Assembly (NCBI RefSeq): GCF_014650435.1
Contig: NZ_BMUY01000014.1
Coordinates: 62,001 to 126,000, forward strand
DNA from: Streptomyces tendae
Lineage (GTDB): Bacteria; Actinomycetota; Actinomycetes; Streptomycetales; Streptomycetaceae
Length of the DNA stretch: 64,000 bases
Direction of reading: 5' to 3'
The translations under genes were made by a program, and so were the position numbers. Below the pieces are notes generated by a model. The model made no database searches. It saw only the letters and a list, made by a program, of their open reading frames with translations, and was not told where the DNA came from. Shown piece by piece: positions 16,024 through 24,863 of this stretch. Each line of letters opens with the position of its first letter. Position 1 is the first letter of the stretch.

Positions 16024-17559
16024 CTACCGGTCCCCGAAGACGGTGCGGTGCCAGTCCTTGGCCGCCACCGCGGTGTTGTCGAACATGACGTGCTTGACCT
16101 GCGTGTACTCCTCGAAGGAGTAGGCGGACATGTCCTTGCCGAAGCCGGACGCCTTGTACCCGCCGTGCGGCATCTCGCTGATGATCGGGATGTGGTCGTT
16201 GACCCACACGCAGCCCGCCTTGATCTCGCGGGTGGCGCGGTTGGCCCGGTACACGTCCCGGCTCCAGGCGGAGGCGGCGAGCCCGTACGGCGTGTCGTTG
16301 GCCAGCCGGATGCCCTCGTCGTCGGTGTCGAAGGGCAGCACGACCAGGACCGGGCCGAAGATCTCGGACTGGACCACCTCGCTGTCCTGGGCGGCGTCCG
16401 CGATCAGGGTGGGCCGGTAGTAGGCGCCGTCCTTGAGGTCGTCCTGCGGGACCTCGCCGCCGGTCACCACGCGCGCGTAGGAACGCGCCCGGTCGACGAA
16501 GGCGGCGACGCGGTCGCGCTGGACGTGGCTGACCAGCGGGCCGAGGTCGGTGCCGGGGGCGAAGGGGTCGCCGACGCGGACGGTGTCCATGAGGGCGGCG
16601 GTCTTCTCGACGAACGCCTCGTAGAGCGGCCGCTGCACGTACGCGCGCGTGGCGGCCGTGCAGTCCTGGCCGGTGTTGATGAGCGCGCCCGCGACCGCGC
16701 CGTGGACGGCGGCGTCGAGATCGGCGTCGTCGAAGACGAGGAAGGGGGCCTTGCCGCCCAACTCCAGGTGGAGGCGCTTGACGGTGGCGGTGGCGACCTC
16801 GGCGACGCGCTTGCCTACGGCGGTGGACCCGGTGAAGGAGGTCATCGCCACGTCGGGGTGGGCGACGAGGTGCTCGCCGGCCTCCCGTCCGGTGCCGCTG
16901 ACGATGTTGATCACGCCGTCCGGGATGCCGGCCTCGGTCGCCGCCTGGGCGAACATCAGGGAGGTCAGCGGGGTGATCTCGGCGGGCTTCAGCACGATGG
17001 TGTTGCCCGCGGCGATCGCCGGGAGGATCTTCCAGGCGGCCATCTGGAGGGGGTAGTTCCAGGGCGCGATCGACCCGACGACGCCGATGGGCTCGCGGCG
17101 GACGTACGAGGTGTGGTCGCCGGAGTACTCCCCCGCCGACTGCCCCTGGAGGTGGCGGGCGGCGCCGGCGAAGAAGGCCGCGTTGTCGACCGTGCCCGGC
17201 ACGTCGAACTCGCGGGTCAGCTTCAGCGGCTTGCCGCACTGCAGGGACTCGGCGCGGGCGAAGTCCTCGGCGCGCTCCGCGAGGACGGCGGCGAACCGGT
17301 GCAGGGCGTCGGAGCGCTCGCCCGGGGTGGCGCCGGCCCAGCCGGGGAACGCCGCTCGCGCGGCGGCGACGGCGGCGTCGACGTCGTCGGGGCCGGCGAG
17401 TTCATAGGTCAGGACGTCCTCGCCGGTCGCCGGGTCGACGACGGTGTGCGTGCGTCCGGAGGTGCCCTTCGTGAGACGGCCCGCGATGTACTGGGCCCCG
17501 TCCGCGAAGCGGTCCTGGGCCGGGAATCGGTCCTGGGTGGCGTTGCCCGGGTTGTGCAT
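16024..17559 (-). CDS. Aldehyde dehydrogenase, probably 4-aminobutyraldehyde/betaine type
   Basis: A 511-residue NAD(P)-dependent dehydrogenase. The sequence has IAPWNYPLQM, the cofactor-site GSTAVGKRVAE, the general-base glutamate in LELGGKAP and the catalytic cysteine in NTGQDCTAATR. It probably oxidises the aldehyde produced by the amine oxidase in the same operon to GABA or a related acid. First gene of the leftward polyamine operon. ATG 17559 opens MHNPGNATQDRF. Its closest in-window relative is the enzyme at 24.9 kb, so substrate division between them is unknown. Confidence 0.88.
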   Translation of the reverse strand: MHNPGNATQDRFPAQDRFADGAQYIAGRLTKGTSGRTHTVVDPATGEDVLTYELAGPDDVDAAVAAARAAFPGWAGATPGERSDALHRFAAVLAERAEDFARAESLQCGKPLKLTREFDVPGTVDNAAFFAGAARHLQGQSAGEYSGDHTSYVRREPIGVVGSIAPWNYPLQMAAWKILPAIAAGNTIVLKPAEITPLTSLMFAQAATEAGIPDGVINIVSGTGREAGEHLVAHPDVAMTSFTGSTAVGKRVAEVATATVKRLHLELGGKAPFLVFDDADLDAAVHGAVAGALINTGQDCTAATRAYVQRPLYEAFVEKTAALMDTVRVGDPFAPGTDLGPLVSHVQRDRVAAFVDRARSYARVVTGGEVPQDDLKDGAYYRPTLIADAAQDSEVVQSEIFGPVLVVLPFDTDDEGIRLANDTPYGLAASAWSRDVYRANRATREIKAGCVWVNDHIPIISEMPHGGYKASGFGKDMSAYSFEEYTQVKHVMFDNTAVAAKDWHRTVFGDR

Positions 17560-17761
17560 GTCGGCTCTCCTCGGTCTCCCCGTGGCGGGGGCCGGCGTGG
17601 CTCAGGCTCGATGTGAGTGCCGATCCTGACAGAGCACTAGGGCTCCAACAAGTGATTCCGTTGTTGCCATTTGGTTACGCGACGGAATCTGTCGACCAGG
17701 TGTCGAGTCGCCACGGAAAAGGGCGGACGGAGTGTCAGTGGCGCGTGCCACACTCGCGTGC

Positions 17762-18379
17762 ATGGACAAGATCACGGGGGCGGAGCAGATCCCGGAGGCG
17801 CGGAGGAGCAGGACGGTGGCGGACGGCATCGACAGCCGGGAGGCGCTGGTCGCGCGGGTCCGGGCGGGCGCGCGGATCAAGTACCTGTGCTTCTGGGGGC
17901 ACCGGCCGCTCCCGGACGGCAGCATCGGGCCGAGCTGTCTGAGCCAGTGGTGGCCGTCGCCGTTCACCGTGGACGCGGTGGAGTACGCGACGGCCGAGCA
18001 CTGGATGATGGCCGGCAAGGCCCGGCTCTTCGCGGACGCGGAGGCCGAGCGGCGGGTGCTGGCGGCCGCTCATCCCGCCGGGGCGAAGAAGGCCGGCCGG
18101 CTCGTGCGCAGTTTCGACGAGGCGGTGTGGGAGCGGGAGCGGTTCCGGATCGTGGTCGAGGGCAGCGTCCACAAGTTCGCCTCGGACCCGGCGCTGCGGG
18201 CGTTCCTGCTGGGCACGGGCGGGAGAGTGCTGGTGGAGGCGAGCCCCGTGGACCGGGTGTGGGGCATCGGCCTGGCCGCGGACGACGAGGCGGCCCAGGA
18301 CCCCGAGCGCTGGCGGGGGCCCAACCTGCTGGGCTTCGCGCTGATGGCGGCCCGGGAGCGGCTGCGCGCGGGCGACTGA
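17762..18379 (+). CDS. NADAR-family (YbiA-like) protein
   Basis: A 205-residue cytoplasmic protein with the NADAR domain over most of its length: FWGHRP, LSQWWPSPFTVDAVEYATAEHWMM (split here at the conserved block), and VWGIGLAADDEAA near the end. Family members act as N-glycosidases on damaged riboflavin intermediates or on ADP-ribosyl modifications. It stands alone and is convergent to the DUF4190 genes. ATG 17762 has no clear ribosome-binding site, and a GTG ten codons upstream (17732) is possible. Confidence 0.8.
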   Translation: MDKITGAEQIPEARRSRTVADGIDSREALVARVRAGARIKYLCFWGHRPLPDGSIGPSCLSQWWPSPFTVDAVEYATAEHWMMAGKARLFADAEAERRVLAAAHPAGAKKAGRLVRSFDEAVWERERFRIVVEGSVHKFASDPALRAFLLGTGGRVLVEASPVDRVWGIGLAADDEAAQDPERWRGPNLLGFALMAARERLRAGD

Positions 18380-18398
18380 GAGGACGGCGGCGAGGGGC

Positions 18399-18456
18399 GT
18401 CGCCGTGAGGGGGGCGTCGCGTGAGGAGGCGGCCCGGGGCCGCCCCTCACGGCGAC
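18399..18456. terminator. Bidirectional terminator between convergent genes
   Basis: GTCGCCGTGAGGGG (18399-18412) pairs perfectly with CCCCTCACGGCGAC (18443-18456). A second hairpin, GGCGGCC/GGCCGCC, sits inside the loop at its right-hand edge. It lies between the converging NADAR and DUF4190 genes. Confidence 0.85.
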
Positions 18457-18460
18457 TGGC

Positions 18461-18910
18461 TCAGGCGAGGCTCATCAGGCTCGCGAAGGCGAGGAAGCCG
18501 AGCAGCGGCAGGATCACCGTGGCCGTGATGCCGAGCACGAGTCCGGCGGTCGCGGAGCCCTTGTTGGTGGCCTCGCCCCGGGTGGCCTTCCCCCGGCCGA
18601 TCGCGCCGAAGATGATCCCGAGGATGCCCAGGATCACGCCGAAGAACCAGAGGAAGAAGGTCAGGCTGCACACCACGCCGATGATGCCCAGCACCAGTCC
18701 CGTGGTCCCCATGCCGTTGCTCGGCTGCATCGGCATGCCGTAGCCGGGCCCCTGCGGGTAACCGACCGGCGGAGCCGCCGGGTACCCGGCCCCCTGGTTC
18801 GGGTACCCGTACCCGGGCGCGGACTGCGGGTACGCGTAGCCACCCGCGGGCGGCTGGCCCGGCTGCGGCGGCTGGCCGTAACCCCCGGGTCCGGGATTGG
18901 AGTACGACAT
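18461..18910 (-). CDS. DUF4190 membrane protein
   Basis: A 149-residue protein. The first 65 residues are a Gly/Pro/Tyr/Gln-rich low-complexity tail (MSYSNPGPGGYGQPPQPGQP); then come two hydrophobic hairpins, with GLVLGIIGVVCSLTFFLWF and a second TAGLVLGITATVILPLLGF. This is the DUF4190 architecture. Function unknown; such proteins are common in Streptomyces membranes. The neighbouring gene on the same strand encodes a paralog. Confidence 0.75.
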   Translation of the reverse strand: MSYSNPGPGGYGQPPQPGQPPAGGYAYPQSAPGYGYPNQGAGYPAAPPVGYPQGPGYGMPMQPSNGMGTTGLVLGIIGVVCSLTFFLWFFGVILGILGIIFGAIGRGKATRGEATNKGSATAGLVLGITATVILPLLGFLAFASLMSLA

Positions 18911-18968
18911 GAACTGCTCTCCCCTCGTTGGAACTTGACATCGTAGAGGCAGCGCTGCGGGGCGCGGC

Positions 18969-19649
18969 TCAGCGTTCCACGGTCACGGAGACCGGCGCGG
19001 GGCGCGAGGCGCCGTAGTAGGGGTCGTCGTAGTCCGAGTCCTCGTTGATCGCCGCGGTGATCCCGACGGCGATCAGCACGATCACGGCGACACCGAGGAC
19101 GATGCCGATGATGCCCATGACGAACCCGGCCTGCGCCTGCCCGTGGTTGGTGGCCAGGCCGCTCTCCGCCTTCCGGCGGCCCTTGACCCCGAAGACCACG
19201 GCGAGGATGCCGAGGACCAGGGAGACCACGCCGTACAGGCAGAACAGCGCGCAGGCGAGGATGCCCAGCACCATCGACGCGGTGCCGAGCCCGTTCTGCG
19301 GGGGCATCTGCATACCGGGCCAGCCGTAGCCCTGGCCGTACCCGGGGTAGCCGTACCCGCCCGGGACACCGGCGCCGCCGGGTGCGATGGGCGGCGGGGG
19401 CACCGCGGGGTCGGGGCCGGTGAAGCCGGCGCCGGGCATCGACGTGACCGTGGCCTGGTCGTGCACGCCGGGCGGCGGCTGCCAGGGCGGCGGCACGTCG
19501 GAGGCGGGCGGCCGGGGCGGCTCCTGCGGCATCTGCGGCTGCCCGGCACCGGCACCGGCGCTCTTGTCCAGCGACGGCCCGCTCTCCGGGGGCGCCCAGG
19601 GGTCGTGGTCGCCGGAGGATGCCCCGTCCGGTCTCGTCGCGTCCGTCAT
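18969..19649 (-). CDS. DUF4190 membrane protein, paralog of the neighbour
   Basis: A 226-residue protein with a long Pro-rich N-terminal tail (residues 1-125) and two C-terminal hydrophobic segments, GLGTASMVLGILACALFCLY and AGFVMGIIGIVLGVAVIVL. A short acidic/Tyr tail (EDSDYDDPYYG) ends it. ATG 19649 is preceded by GGGGGGACAG at good spacing, which I prefer to ATG 19685. The pair with the downstream DUF4190 gene (58-bp gap) looks like an old tandem duplication. Confidence 0.72.
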   Translation of the reverse strand: MTDATRPDGASSGDHDPWAPPESGPSLDKSAGAGAGQPQMPQEPPRPPASDVPPPWQPPPGVHDQATVTSMPGAGFTGPDPAVPPPPIAPGGAGVPGGYGYPGYGQGYGWPGMQMPPQNGLGTASMVLGILACALFCLYGVVSLVLGILAVVFGVKGRRKAESGLATNHGQAQAGFVMGIIGIVLGVAVIVLIAVGITAAINEDSDYDDPYYGASRPAPVSVTVER

Positions 19650-19810
19650 CGTGTTCTGTCCCCCCGGTTCGTTCGTGCCCGCCATGCTACGGTCCCGGGC
19701 CGCCGGGCGTCAGACCGGCCTACGATGATCCCCGAACGACCGATCAGCCGATCACCCGCGCCCCACGGCCGCCCCGCGGCCGGGTGGGGCGCCGCCCCGG
19801 GGAGGAACCC

Positions 19811-20872
19811 ATGACCGAGCACCTCGTCGACCCCGACGTCCCGCGTGACCTGCACGCCTTCATCGCCGGACTGCCGAAGGCCGAACTGCACGTCCACCAC
19901 GTCGGCTCCGCCTCCCCGCGCATCGTCTCCGAGCTGGCCGCGCGCCACCCCGACTCCAAGGTCCCCACCGATCCCGAGGCCCTGGTCGACTACTTCACGT
20001 TCACGGACTTCGCGCACTTCATCGACGTGTACCTGTCCGTGGTCGACCTGATCCGCACCCCGGAGGACGTCCGGCTGCTGACGTACGAGGTGGCCCGGGA
20101 CATGGCCCGGCAGCAGGTGCGCTACGCCGAGCTGACCATCACGCCGTTCTCCTCCACCCGGCGCGGCATCGACGAGGGCGCCTTCATGGACGCGATCGAG
20201 GACGCCCGCAAGGCGGCGGAGGCCGAGTTCGGGACGGTACTGCGCTGGTGCTTCGACATTCCGGGCGAGGCCGGTCTGGAGTCCGCCGAGGAGACGACGC
20301 GGCTGGCCACCGACGACCGGCTGCGCCCGGAGGGCCTGGTCTCCTTCGGGCTCGGCGGACCCGAGATCGGGGTGGCCCGCCCGCAGTTCAAGCCCTACTT
20401 CGACCGGGCGATCGCCGCGGGCCTGCACTCGGTGCCGCACGCCGGTGAGACGACCGGACCGCAGACCGTGTGGGACGCCCTCACCGAGCTGCGCGCCGAA
20501 CGCATCGGGCACGGCACCAGTTCCGCCCAGGACCCGAAGCTCCTCGCCCACCTCGCCGAGCGGCGCATCCCGCTGGAGGTGTGCCCGACCTCGAACATCG
20601 CCACCCGCGCGGTGCGCACCCTGGACGAGCACCCGATCAAGGAGTTCACCCGCGCCGGCGTCCTGGTGACGATCAACTCCGACGACCCGCCGATGTTCGG
20701 CACCGACCTCAACAACGAGTACGCGGTCGCGGCCCGCCTCCTCGGCCTCGACGAGCGCGGCCTCGCCGACCTCGCGAAGAACGGGGTCGAGGCGTCCTTC
20801 CTCGACGCACCGGGCAAGGCTCGGATCGCCGACGAGATCGACACGTACACCGCCGCTTGGCTCGCCTCCTGA
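19811..20872 (+). CDS. Adenosine-deaminase-family enzyme, likely aminodeoxyfutalosine deaminase
   Basis: A 353-residue metal-dependent amidohydrolase. Metal ligands appear as LHVHHVGSASP near residue 25, the distal HAGE (HSVPHAGETTGP), and the final NSDDP. Adenosine deaminases proper have HLDGS in the first motif; the HVGSASP form marks the actinobacterial COG1816 group which, from my memory of published enzyme work, deaminates 6-aminodeoxyfutalosine in the futalosine route to menaquinone. Start ATG 19811 follows GGGGAGGAACCC. Confidence is high for the fold, moderate for the substrate. Confidence 0.85.
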   Translation: MTEHLVDPDVPRDLHAFIAGLPKAELHVHHVGSASPRIVSELAARHPDSKVPTDPEALVDYFTFTDFAHFIDVYLSVVDLIRTPEDVRLLTYEVARDMARQQVRYAELTITPFSSTRRGIDEGAFMDAIEDARKAAEAEFGTVLRWCFDIPGEAGLESAEETTRLATDDRLRPEGLVSFGLGGPEIGVARPQFKPYFDRAIAAGLHSVPHAGETTGPQTVWDALTELRAERIGHGTSSAQDPKLLAHLAERRIPLEVCPTSNIATRAVRTLDEHPIKEFTRAGVLVTINSDDPPMFGTDLNNEYAVAARLLGLDERGLADLAKNGVEASFLDAPGKARIADEIDTYTAAWLAS

Positions 20873-20901
20873 GAAGCTCGCCCACCGAGAGTTGCCCCGC
20901 C

Positions 20902-21612
20902 ATGGACACCCCGCGCCCCCTGACCGCCGTCGCCCACCGCGGCGACCCCTACCGGCACCGCGAGAACACGCTCGCCTCGCTGCGTTCCGCCCTGGAGCGC
21001 GGCGCGGACGCCGTCGAGACCGACGTACGCCTCACCCGGGACGGCGTGCCGGTGCTGCTGCACGACGAGACGCTCAAGCGGCTGTGGCAGCACGAGCGGC
21101 CGCTGCGCTCCCTGTCGGCCGAGGAGGTGCGCGGGCTGACGGCCGGCCGGGTGCCTACGCTCGCCGAGGCGCTGGCCGCGACCGACGGGCGGCTGATGCT
21201 GGACCTGCCGGGCGGGCCGGACGAGCGGGCGGTGCGGCGCATCGTGGACATCGTCGGCGAGTGCGGGGCGCGGGACCGGGTGTACTACACGGCGGGCGCC
21301 GCCGCCATGCTCGCCGTGCGGGCCGCCGACCCCGCCGCCGAGATCGCCATGACCTGGACCACGGCGGCCCCGCCCCGGCCCGCGCTGCTGGCGGCGGTGC
21401 GGCCGCGGTGGCTCAACTACCGCTTCGGACTGGTGGACCGGGCCCTGGCCGAACGCGTCCACCGCGACGGTTTCCTGCTCTCCGTCTGGACCCCCGACAC
21501 CCGCCGCACCATGCGCCGCCTGCGCGCCCTGGGCGTCGACTCGATCACCACCAACCGCATCGACGTGCTGTGCGCCCTGCGCGACGGCAACGGGGCCGTT
21601 CCGGTCCCGTAG
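20902..21612 (+). CDS. Glycerophosphodiester phosphodiesterase
   Basis: A 236-residue GDPD-family TIM-barrel enzyme. AVAHRGDPYRHRENTLAS has the catalytic His-Arg and Glu-Asn, GADAVETDVRLTRDG the metal-binding acidic pair, and VPVLLHDETL the second catalytic histidine. It cleaves glycerophosphodiesters to glycerol-3-phosphate. No signal peptide is seen, so it is cytoplasmic. It begins 29 bp after the deaminase stop, likely in the same transcript. Confidence 0.88.
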   Translation: MDTPRPLTAVAHRGDPYRHRENTLASLRSALERGADAVETDVRLTRDGVPVLLHDETLKRLWQHERPLRSLSAEEVRGLTAGRVPTLAEALAATDGRLMLDLPGGPDERAVRRIVDIVGECGARDRVYYTAGAAAMLAVRAADPAAEIAMTWTTAAPPRPALLAAVRPRWLNYRFGLVDRALAERVHRDGFLLSVWTPDTRRTMRRLRALGVDSITTNRIDVLCALRDGNGAVPVP

Positions 21613-21620
21613 GGGACGAC

Positions 21621-21636
21621 CGTCCCGTACGGGACG
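21621..21636. promoter_or_regulatory. 16-bp perfect palindrome after the GDPD gene
   Basis: CGTCCCGTACGGGACG is a perfect palindrome 8 bp past the GDPD stop and about 150 bp before the serine hydrolase. The pattern GGGACGAC recurs on both sides. With no loop it is a poor terminator and looks more like a regulator site, but none can be named. Confidence 0.35.
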
Positions 21637-21783
21637 ACCCCCACAACTCCCGGTCTTCGTAGGGACGTTCCCCCGAGTCCGGCCAGGGGCGGGCACCCTA
21701 CTCGGCGACGATCCGACACGGGGCGCGGCGCACAAGGATGATCACGTTCCTTCCGCCGCAACCGCCTTCACCTGGAGCAGTCG

Positions 21784-22944
21784 ATGCGTGCCCGTAGCCA
21801 TGCAGTTCTCGCCGCCTCGGTCGTCCTCGCCCTGGCCACCGGCCCGCTGGCGGCCCCCGCCTTCGCCGCGCCGCCCACCCCGGCCTCCCGCTTCGCCGAT
21901 CAGCGGGGGCCGGCCGAGGAAGCGTTGCGCACCGCCATCGCGGGACTGCCGAACCAGTACGCCACCGCCGCCCTCGTGCGGGTCGGCACCACCGGCGGGG
22001 ACTGGCACGGCAGCGCGGGGGTGCGCGACCTGGCCAGTGGCCGGCCGGCCCACCCCGATGCCCGCTTCCGAGCCGGTTCGGTCACGAAGGTCGTCACCGC
22101 GGCCACCGTCCTGCGCCTCGCCGCACAGGACGAGATCGACCTGGACGCGCCCGTCCAGGGCTACCTCCCCGACCTGTTCACGCCGGACTTCGAGCAGCCG
22201 ATCAGCGTGCGCCACCTGCTGAACCACACCAGCGGCATCAAGCCGGGCGACGGGCTCGGCGACGACTTCGCGGAGCTGTACGCGCACCGGTACGACACCC
22301 TGACCCCGCAGCAGGTCGCGGCGTCGGCGATCGCCAAGGGACCGGAGGACTTCGTCCCGGGGACCCGACAGCAGTACCTGAACATCAACTACACGATCCT
22401 CGGCCTGCTGATCGAAAAGGTCACGGGACGCTCGTACGCCTCCGAGGCCACGCGTCTCGTCCTGCGCCCGGCCGGCATGCACCACACCTACTTCCCGGGC
22501 ACCGATCCCCGCATCCGGGGCCCGCACAACCGGGGCTACCAGGCGGTGGAGGGGCCGGACGGCACGACGAGGCTGGTCGACGTGACCGAGTGGAACCAGG
22601 CGGACCGCTGGGCGGCGGGCGACATGATCTCCACCACCGCCGACCTGGAGAGGCTGCTCACCAAGCTGTTCCGGGGGAAGATCGTGCCGCAGCCCGAGCT
22701 GGAGGAGATGTTCACGACTCCGGCGGGCGTTACGGGCGCGACCATGAGCGCCGGGCTGGAGTACCAGGAGGCCGACGGCCAGGTCTTCTGGGGCAAGTCG
22801 GGGGGCCGCTACGGGTACAACGCCTTCATCGGCGGCACCCGCGACCTGAGTCGCACCCTGGTCTGCGCGGTCAACTCCACCGACGCCAAGGGCACGGGGC
22901 GCAATCCGGTCGTCGACGCGATCACCGCGGCCGCGCTGCAGTAG
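21784..22944 (+). CDS. Secreted serine hydrolase (beta-lactamase/DD-peptidase family)
   Basis: A 386-residue class C beta-lactamase-fold enzyme. A signal peptide (MRARSHAVLAASVVLALATG, cut near AFAAPP) directs it out of the cell. The nucleophile motif is SVTK in RAGSVTKVVTAATV, the YxN-type motif is in YLNINYTIL, and WGKSGG stands for the KTG-type third motif. It probably acts as a D-Ala-D-Ala carboxypeptidase or esterase on the wall. The 3' end overlaps the HXXEE gene tail to tail by 23 bp. Confidence 0.85.
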   Translation: MRARSHAVLAASVVLALATGPLAAPAFAAPPTPASRFADQRGPAEEALRTAIAGLPNQYATAALVRVGTTGGDWHGSAGVRDLASGRPAHPDARFRAGSVTKVVTAATVLRLAAQDEIDLDAPVQGYLPDLFTPDFEQPISVRHLLNHTSGIKPGDGLGDDFAELYAHRYDTLTPQQVAASAIAKGPEDFVPGTRQQYLNINYTILGLLIEKVTGRSYASEATRLVLRPAGMHHTYFPGTDPRIRGPHNRGYQAVEGPDGTTRLVDVTEWNQADRWAAGDMISTTADLERLLTKLFRGKIVPQPELEEMFTTPAGVTGATMSAGLEYQEADGQVFWGKSGGRYGYNAFIGGTRDLSRTLVCAVNSTDAKGTGRNPVVDAITAAALQ

Positions 22945-23479
22945 TCCCCGTCAGCCGCCGCGCCACCGCGTGCGCGCCGACCGTCACCGCGCCCGCGAAA
23001 CCGAGCCCCACGGCGAGGTCGCGCGGGCGGGTGGCACGCAGCACACCGGCGCGGCGCAGCCTGTGGCGGGCCCAGAGGGTGAACGGGACCACGATCAGCG
23101 GCGAGGTCGCCGCCCCGGGCGTGTAGCCGCGCACCAGCCCCGCCTGCGCGAGGTGGACCAGGCCGTGCAGGCCGAACGCGTTGAGCGCGGTCTGGTACGT
23201 GGCCGAGCGGCCCCCGGTCAGCCGTCCGGCGACGGACGCGGAGGCCACGACCGCGGCCATCGTGCCGACCGCCACCGCGAACTCCCGCCCGTCGACCGAC
23301 CCGGCCCGCCGCCACACGGCCTCCGGCACGCCCGGGTACCGCTCGCGCAGGGCGGGGAGGTTGCGCCGCCACCAGCCGGGCACGGTCGCCAGCTCTTCGA
23401 GGTCGTGCAGGGCCCAGGCGGCCAGCAGTCCCAGCGTGACCGCACCCTCGATCGCCTCATCACCTGATGAATTCATCAC
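22922..23479 (-). CDS. HXXEE-domain membrane protein
   Basis: A 185-residue protein with several hydrophobic segments and the motif HDLEE near residue 25 that defines the HXXEE family; further histidines occur in LHGLVHLAQAG and VGAHAVARR. Family function is unknown. Possible starts are GTG 23479 and ATG 23476, and a perfect palindrome covers them. It lies 12 bp after the stop of the second PotD gene on the same strand and could be co-transcribed. Confidence 0.65.
   Translation of the reverse strand: MMNSSGDEAIEGAVTLGLLAAWALHDLEELATVPGWWRRNLPALRERYPGVPEAVWRRAGSVDGREFAVAVGTMAAVVASASVAGRLTGGRSATYQTALNAFGLHGLVHLAQAGLVRGYTPGAATSPLIVVPFTLWARHRLRRAGVLRATRPRDLAVGLGFAGAVTVGAHAVARRLTGTTAARPR
23465..23478. 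promoter_or_regulatory. Palindrome over the HXXEE start codon
   Basis: TGATGAATTCATCA is a perfect 14-bp palindrome, flanked by further partial copies (TCACCTGATGA on one side, TCACATGATCA on the other). It includes the HXXEE start codon. It looks like an operator for a dimeric regulator or an RNA hairpin masking the start. Confidence 0.4.
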
Positions 23480-23491
23480 ATGATCAGTCTG

Positions 23492-24691
23492 CTACACGCC
23501 CACGATCCCGTTCCACCGCTTCGCGAACTCCGCCCGCTCCCCCGCCGAGATGTCCCGCGCGATGGCGAGCCGTTCGCGCATCGCGGCGTCCGGGAAGATC
23601 AGCGGGTCCTCGGCCAGGGCCGCGGTCTCCGCGTCGTCGGAGGAGGCGAGCACGTCCTGGGCGGCCGGGACCGGGCAGACGTAGTTGACCCAGGCGGCCA
23701 GCTCGGCGGCGACCTCGGGCCGGTAGTAGTGGTCGATCAGCCGCTCGGCGTTGGCCTTGTGGCGGGCCAGGTCGGGGATCATCAGGGACTCCGCCCACAG
23801 CTCGGCGCCCTCCTCCGGGACGACGAACTCGATGTCCGGGTCGTCCGCCTGGAGTTGGATGACGTCGCCGGAGTATGCCTGGCAGGCGAGGACGTCGCCG
23901 CTGGAGAGGTCCTTGATGTAGTCGTTGCCGGTGAAGCGGCGGATCTGGCCCCTGGCGACCTGCTTCTCCACCTGGTCGCAGATCAGGTGGAAGTCGTCCG
24001 TCCTCCAGTCGGTGATGTCCACGCCGTTGCCCTGCATCAGCAGCGCGAAGGCCTCGTCCATGCCCGACAGCAGGGTGACCCGGCCCTTGAGGTCGGCCGC
24101 CCACAGGTCGGACACGTGCCGGATCTCCCGGCCGAGCCGGCGCCGGTTGTAGGCGATGCCGGTGATGCCCGACTGCCAGGGCACGGTGAACCTCCGGCCG
24201 GGGTCGAAGGCGGGCGAACGCAGCAGCGGGTCCAGGTACTCGGTGACGTTCGGCTGCTGGGAGCGGTCCATCTCCTGCACCCAGCCCAGCCGTACGAACC
24301 GCCCGCACATCCAGTCGCTGATGACGATCAGGTCGCGGTCGGTGGGCTGGTGGTTCATCAGGGACGGGCTGATCTTGCCGAAGAACTCGTCGTTGTCGTT
24401 GATCTCCTCGATGTAGTCGACGGAGATGCCCGTCTCCCTCTCGAAAGCCTCCAGCGTGGGCCGCCGGCTCGGGTGCTTGTCGTCGGTGTCGATGTAGAGC
24501 GGCCAGTTGGCCCAGGTCAGCCGCCGTTGGGTGGCGGACCGGTCGGTCGCGGCCCGGTCTCCCGGGGCCACGTACGCCGCGGGGACACCGCAGCCGGCCA
24601 GGGTGCCGAGCGCACCGAGCGCGGCGGAACCGCCCAGGCCGCGCAGCAGGGTACGACGGGACAGCGAGGGCGTCTTCGGGAGCAGGGGCAT
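23492..24691 (-). CDS. Orphan polyamine-binding lipoprotein, PotD paralog
   Basis: A 399-residue substrate-binding protein, clearly homologous to the PotD at 15 kb: it shares EEINDNDEFFGKISPSL, GRDLIVISDW-like sequence and GNDYIKDLSSGDVLACQ. SRRTLLRGLGGSAALGALG is a twin-arginine signal, ending in the lipobox LAGC. No permease or ATPase gene is adjacent, so it probably feeds PotABC or another importer. ATG 24691 is chosen over a TTG at 24727. Neighbours are the second aldehyde dehydrogenase and the HXXEE gene. Confidence 0.88.
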   Translation of the reverse strand: MPLLPKTPSLSRRTLLRGLGGSAALGALGTLAGCGVPAAYVAPGDRAATDRSATQRRLTWANWPLYIDTDDKHPSRRPTLEAFERETGISVDYIEEINDNDEFFGKISPSLMNHQPTDRDLIVISDWMCGRFVRLGWVQEMDRSQQPNVTEYLDPLLRSPAFDPGRRFTVPWQSGITGIAYNRRRLGREIRHVSDLWAADLKGRVTLLSGMDEAFALLMQGNGVDITDWRTDDFHLICDQVEKQVARGQIRRFTGNDYIKDLSSGDVLACQAYSGDVIQLQADDPDIEFVVPEEGAELWAESLMIPDLARHKANAERLIDHYYRPEVAAELAAWVNYVCPVPAAQDVLASSDDAETAALAEDPLIFPDAAMRERLAIARDISAGERAEFAKRWNGIVGV

Positions 24692-24807
24692 GGCACGAGG
24701 ATCCCGCCCCGCTTCCGCCCGGGACAATCGACGCTGCGTCGAGCGGGCCAGGCCAGGCCCGACACCCTGTCGAGCGCGGGGAGTTCAGTCCCAGGTACAC
24801 ACGCGCC

Positions 24808-24848
24808 GCGGCCCCGGACGGAGACCGGGGAGGTCCGTCCGGGGCCGC
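24808..24848. terminator. Terminator hairpin after the aldehyde dehydrogenase
   Basis: Perfect 15-bp stem GCGGCCCCGGACGGA (24808-24822) and TCCGTCCGGGGCCGC (24834-24848) with an 11-nt loop, 15 bp past the stop of the leftward aldehyde dehydrogenase gene. It separates that gene from the PotD paralog downstream. Confidence 0.85.
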
Positions 24849-24863
24849 GCACACCGCGTGGGG

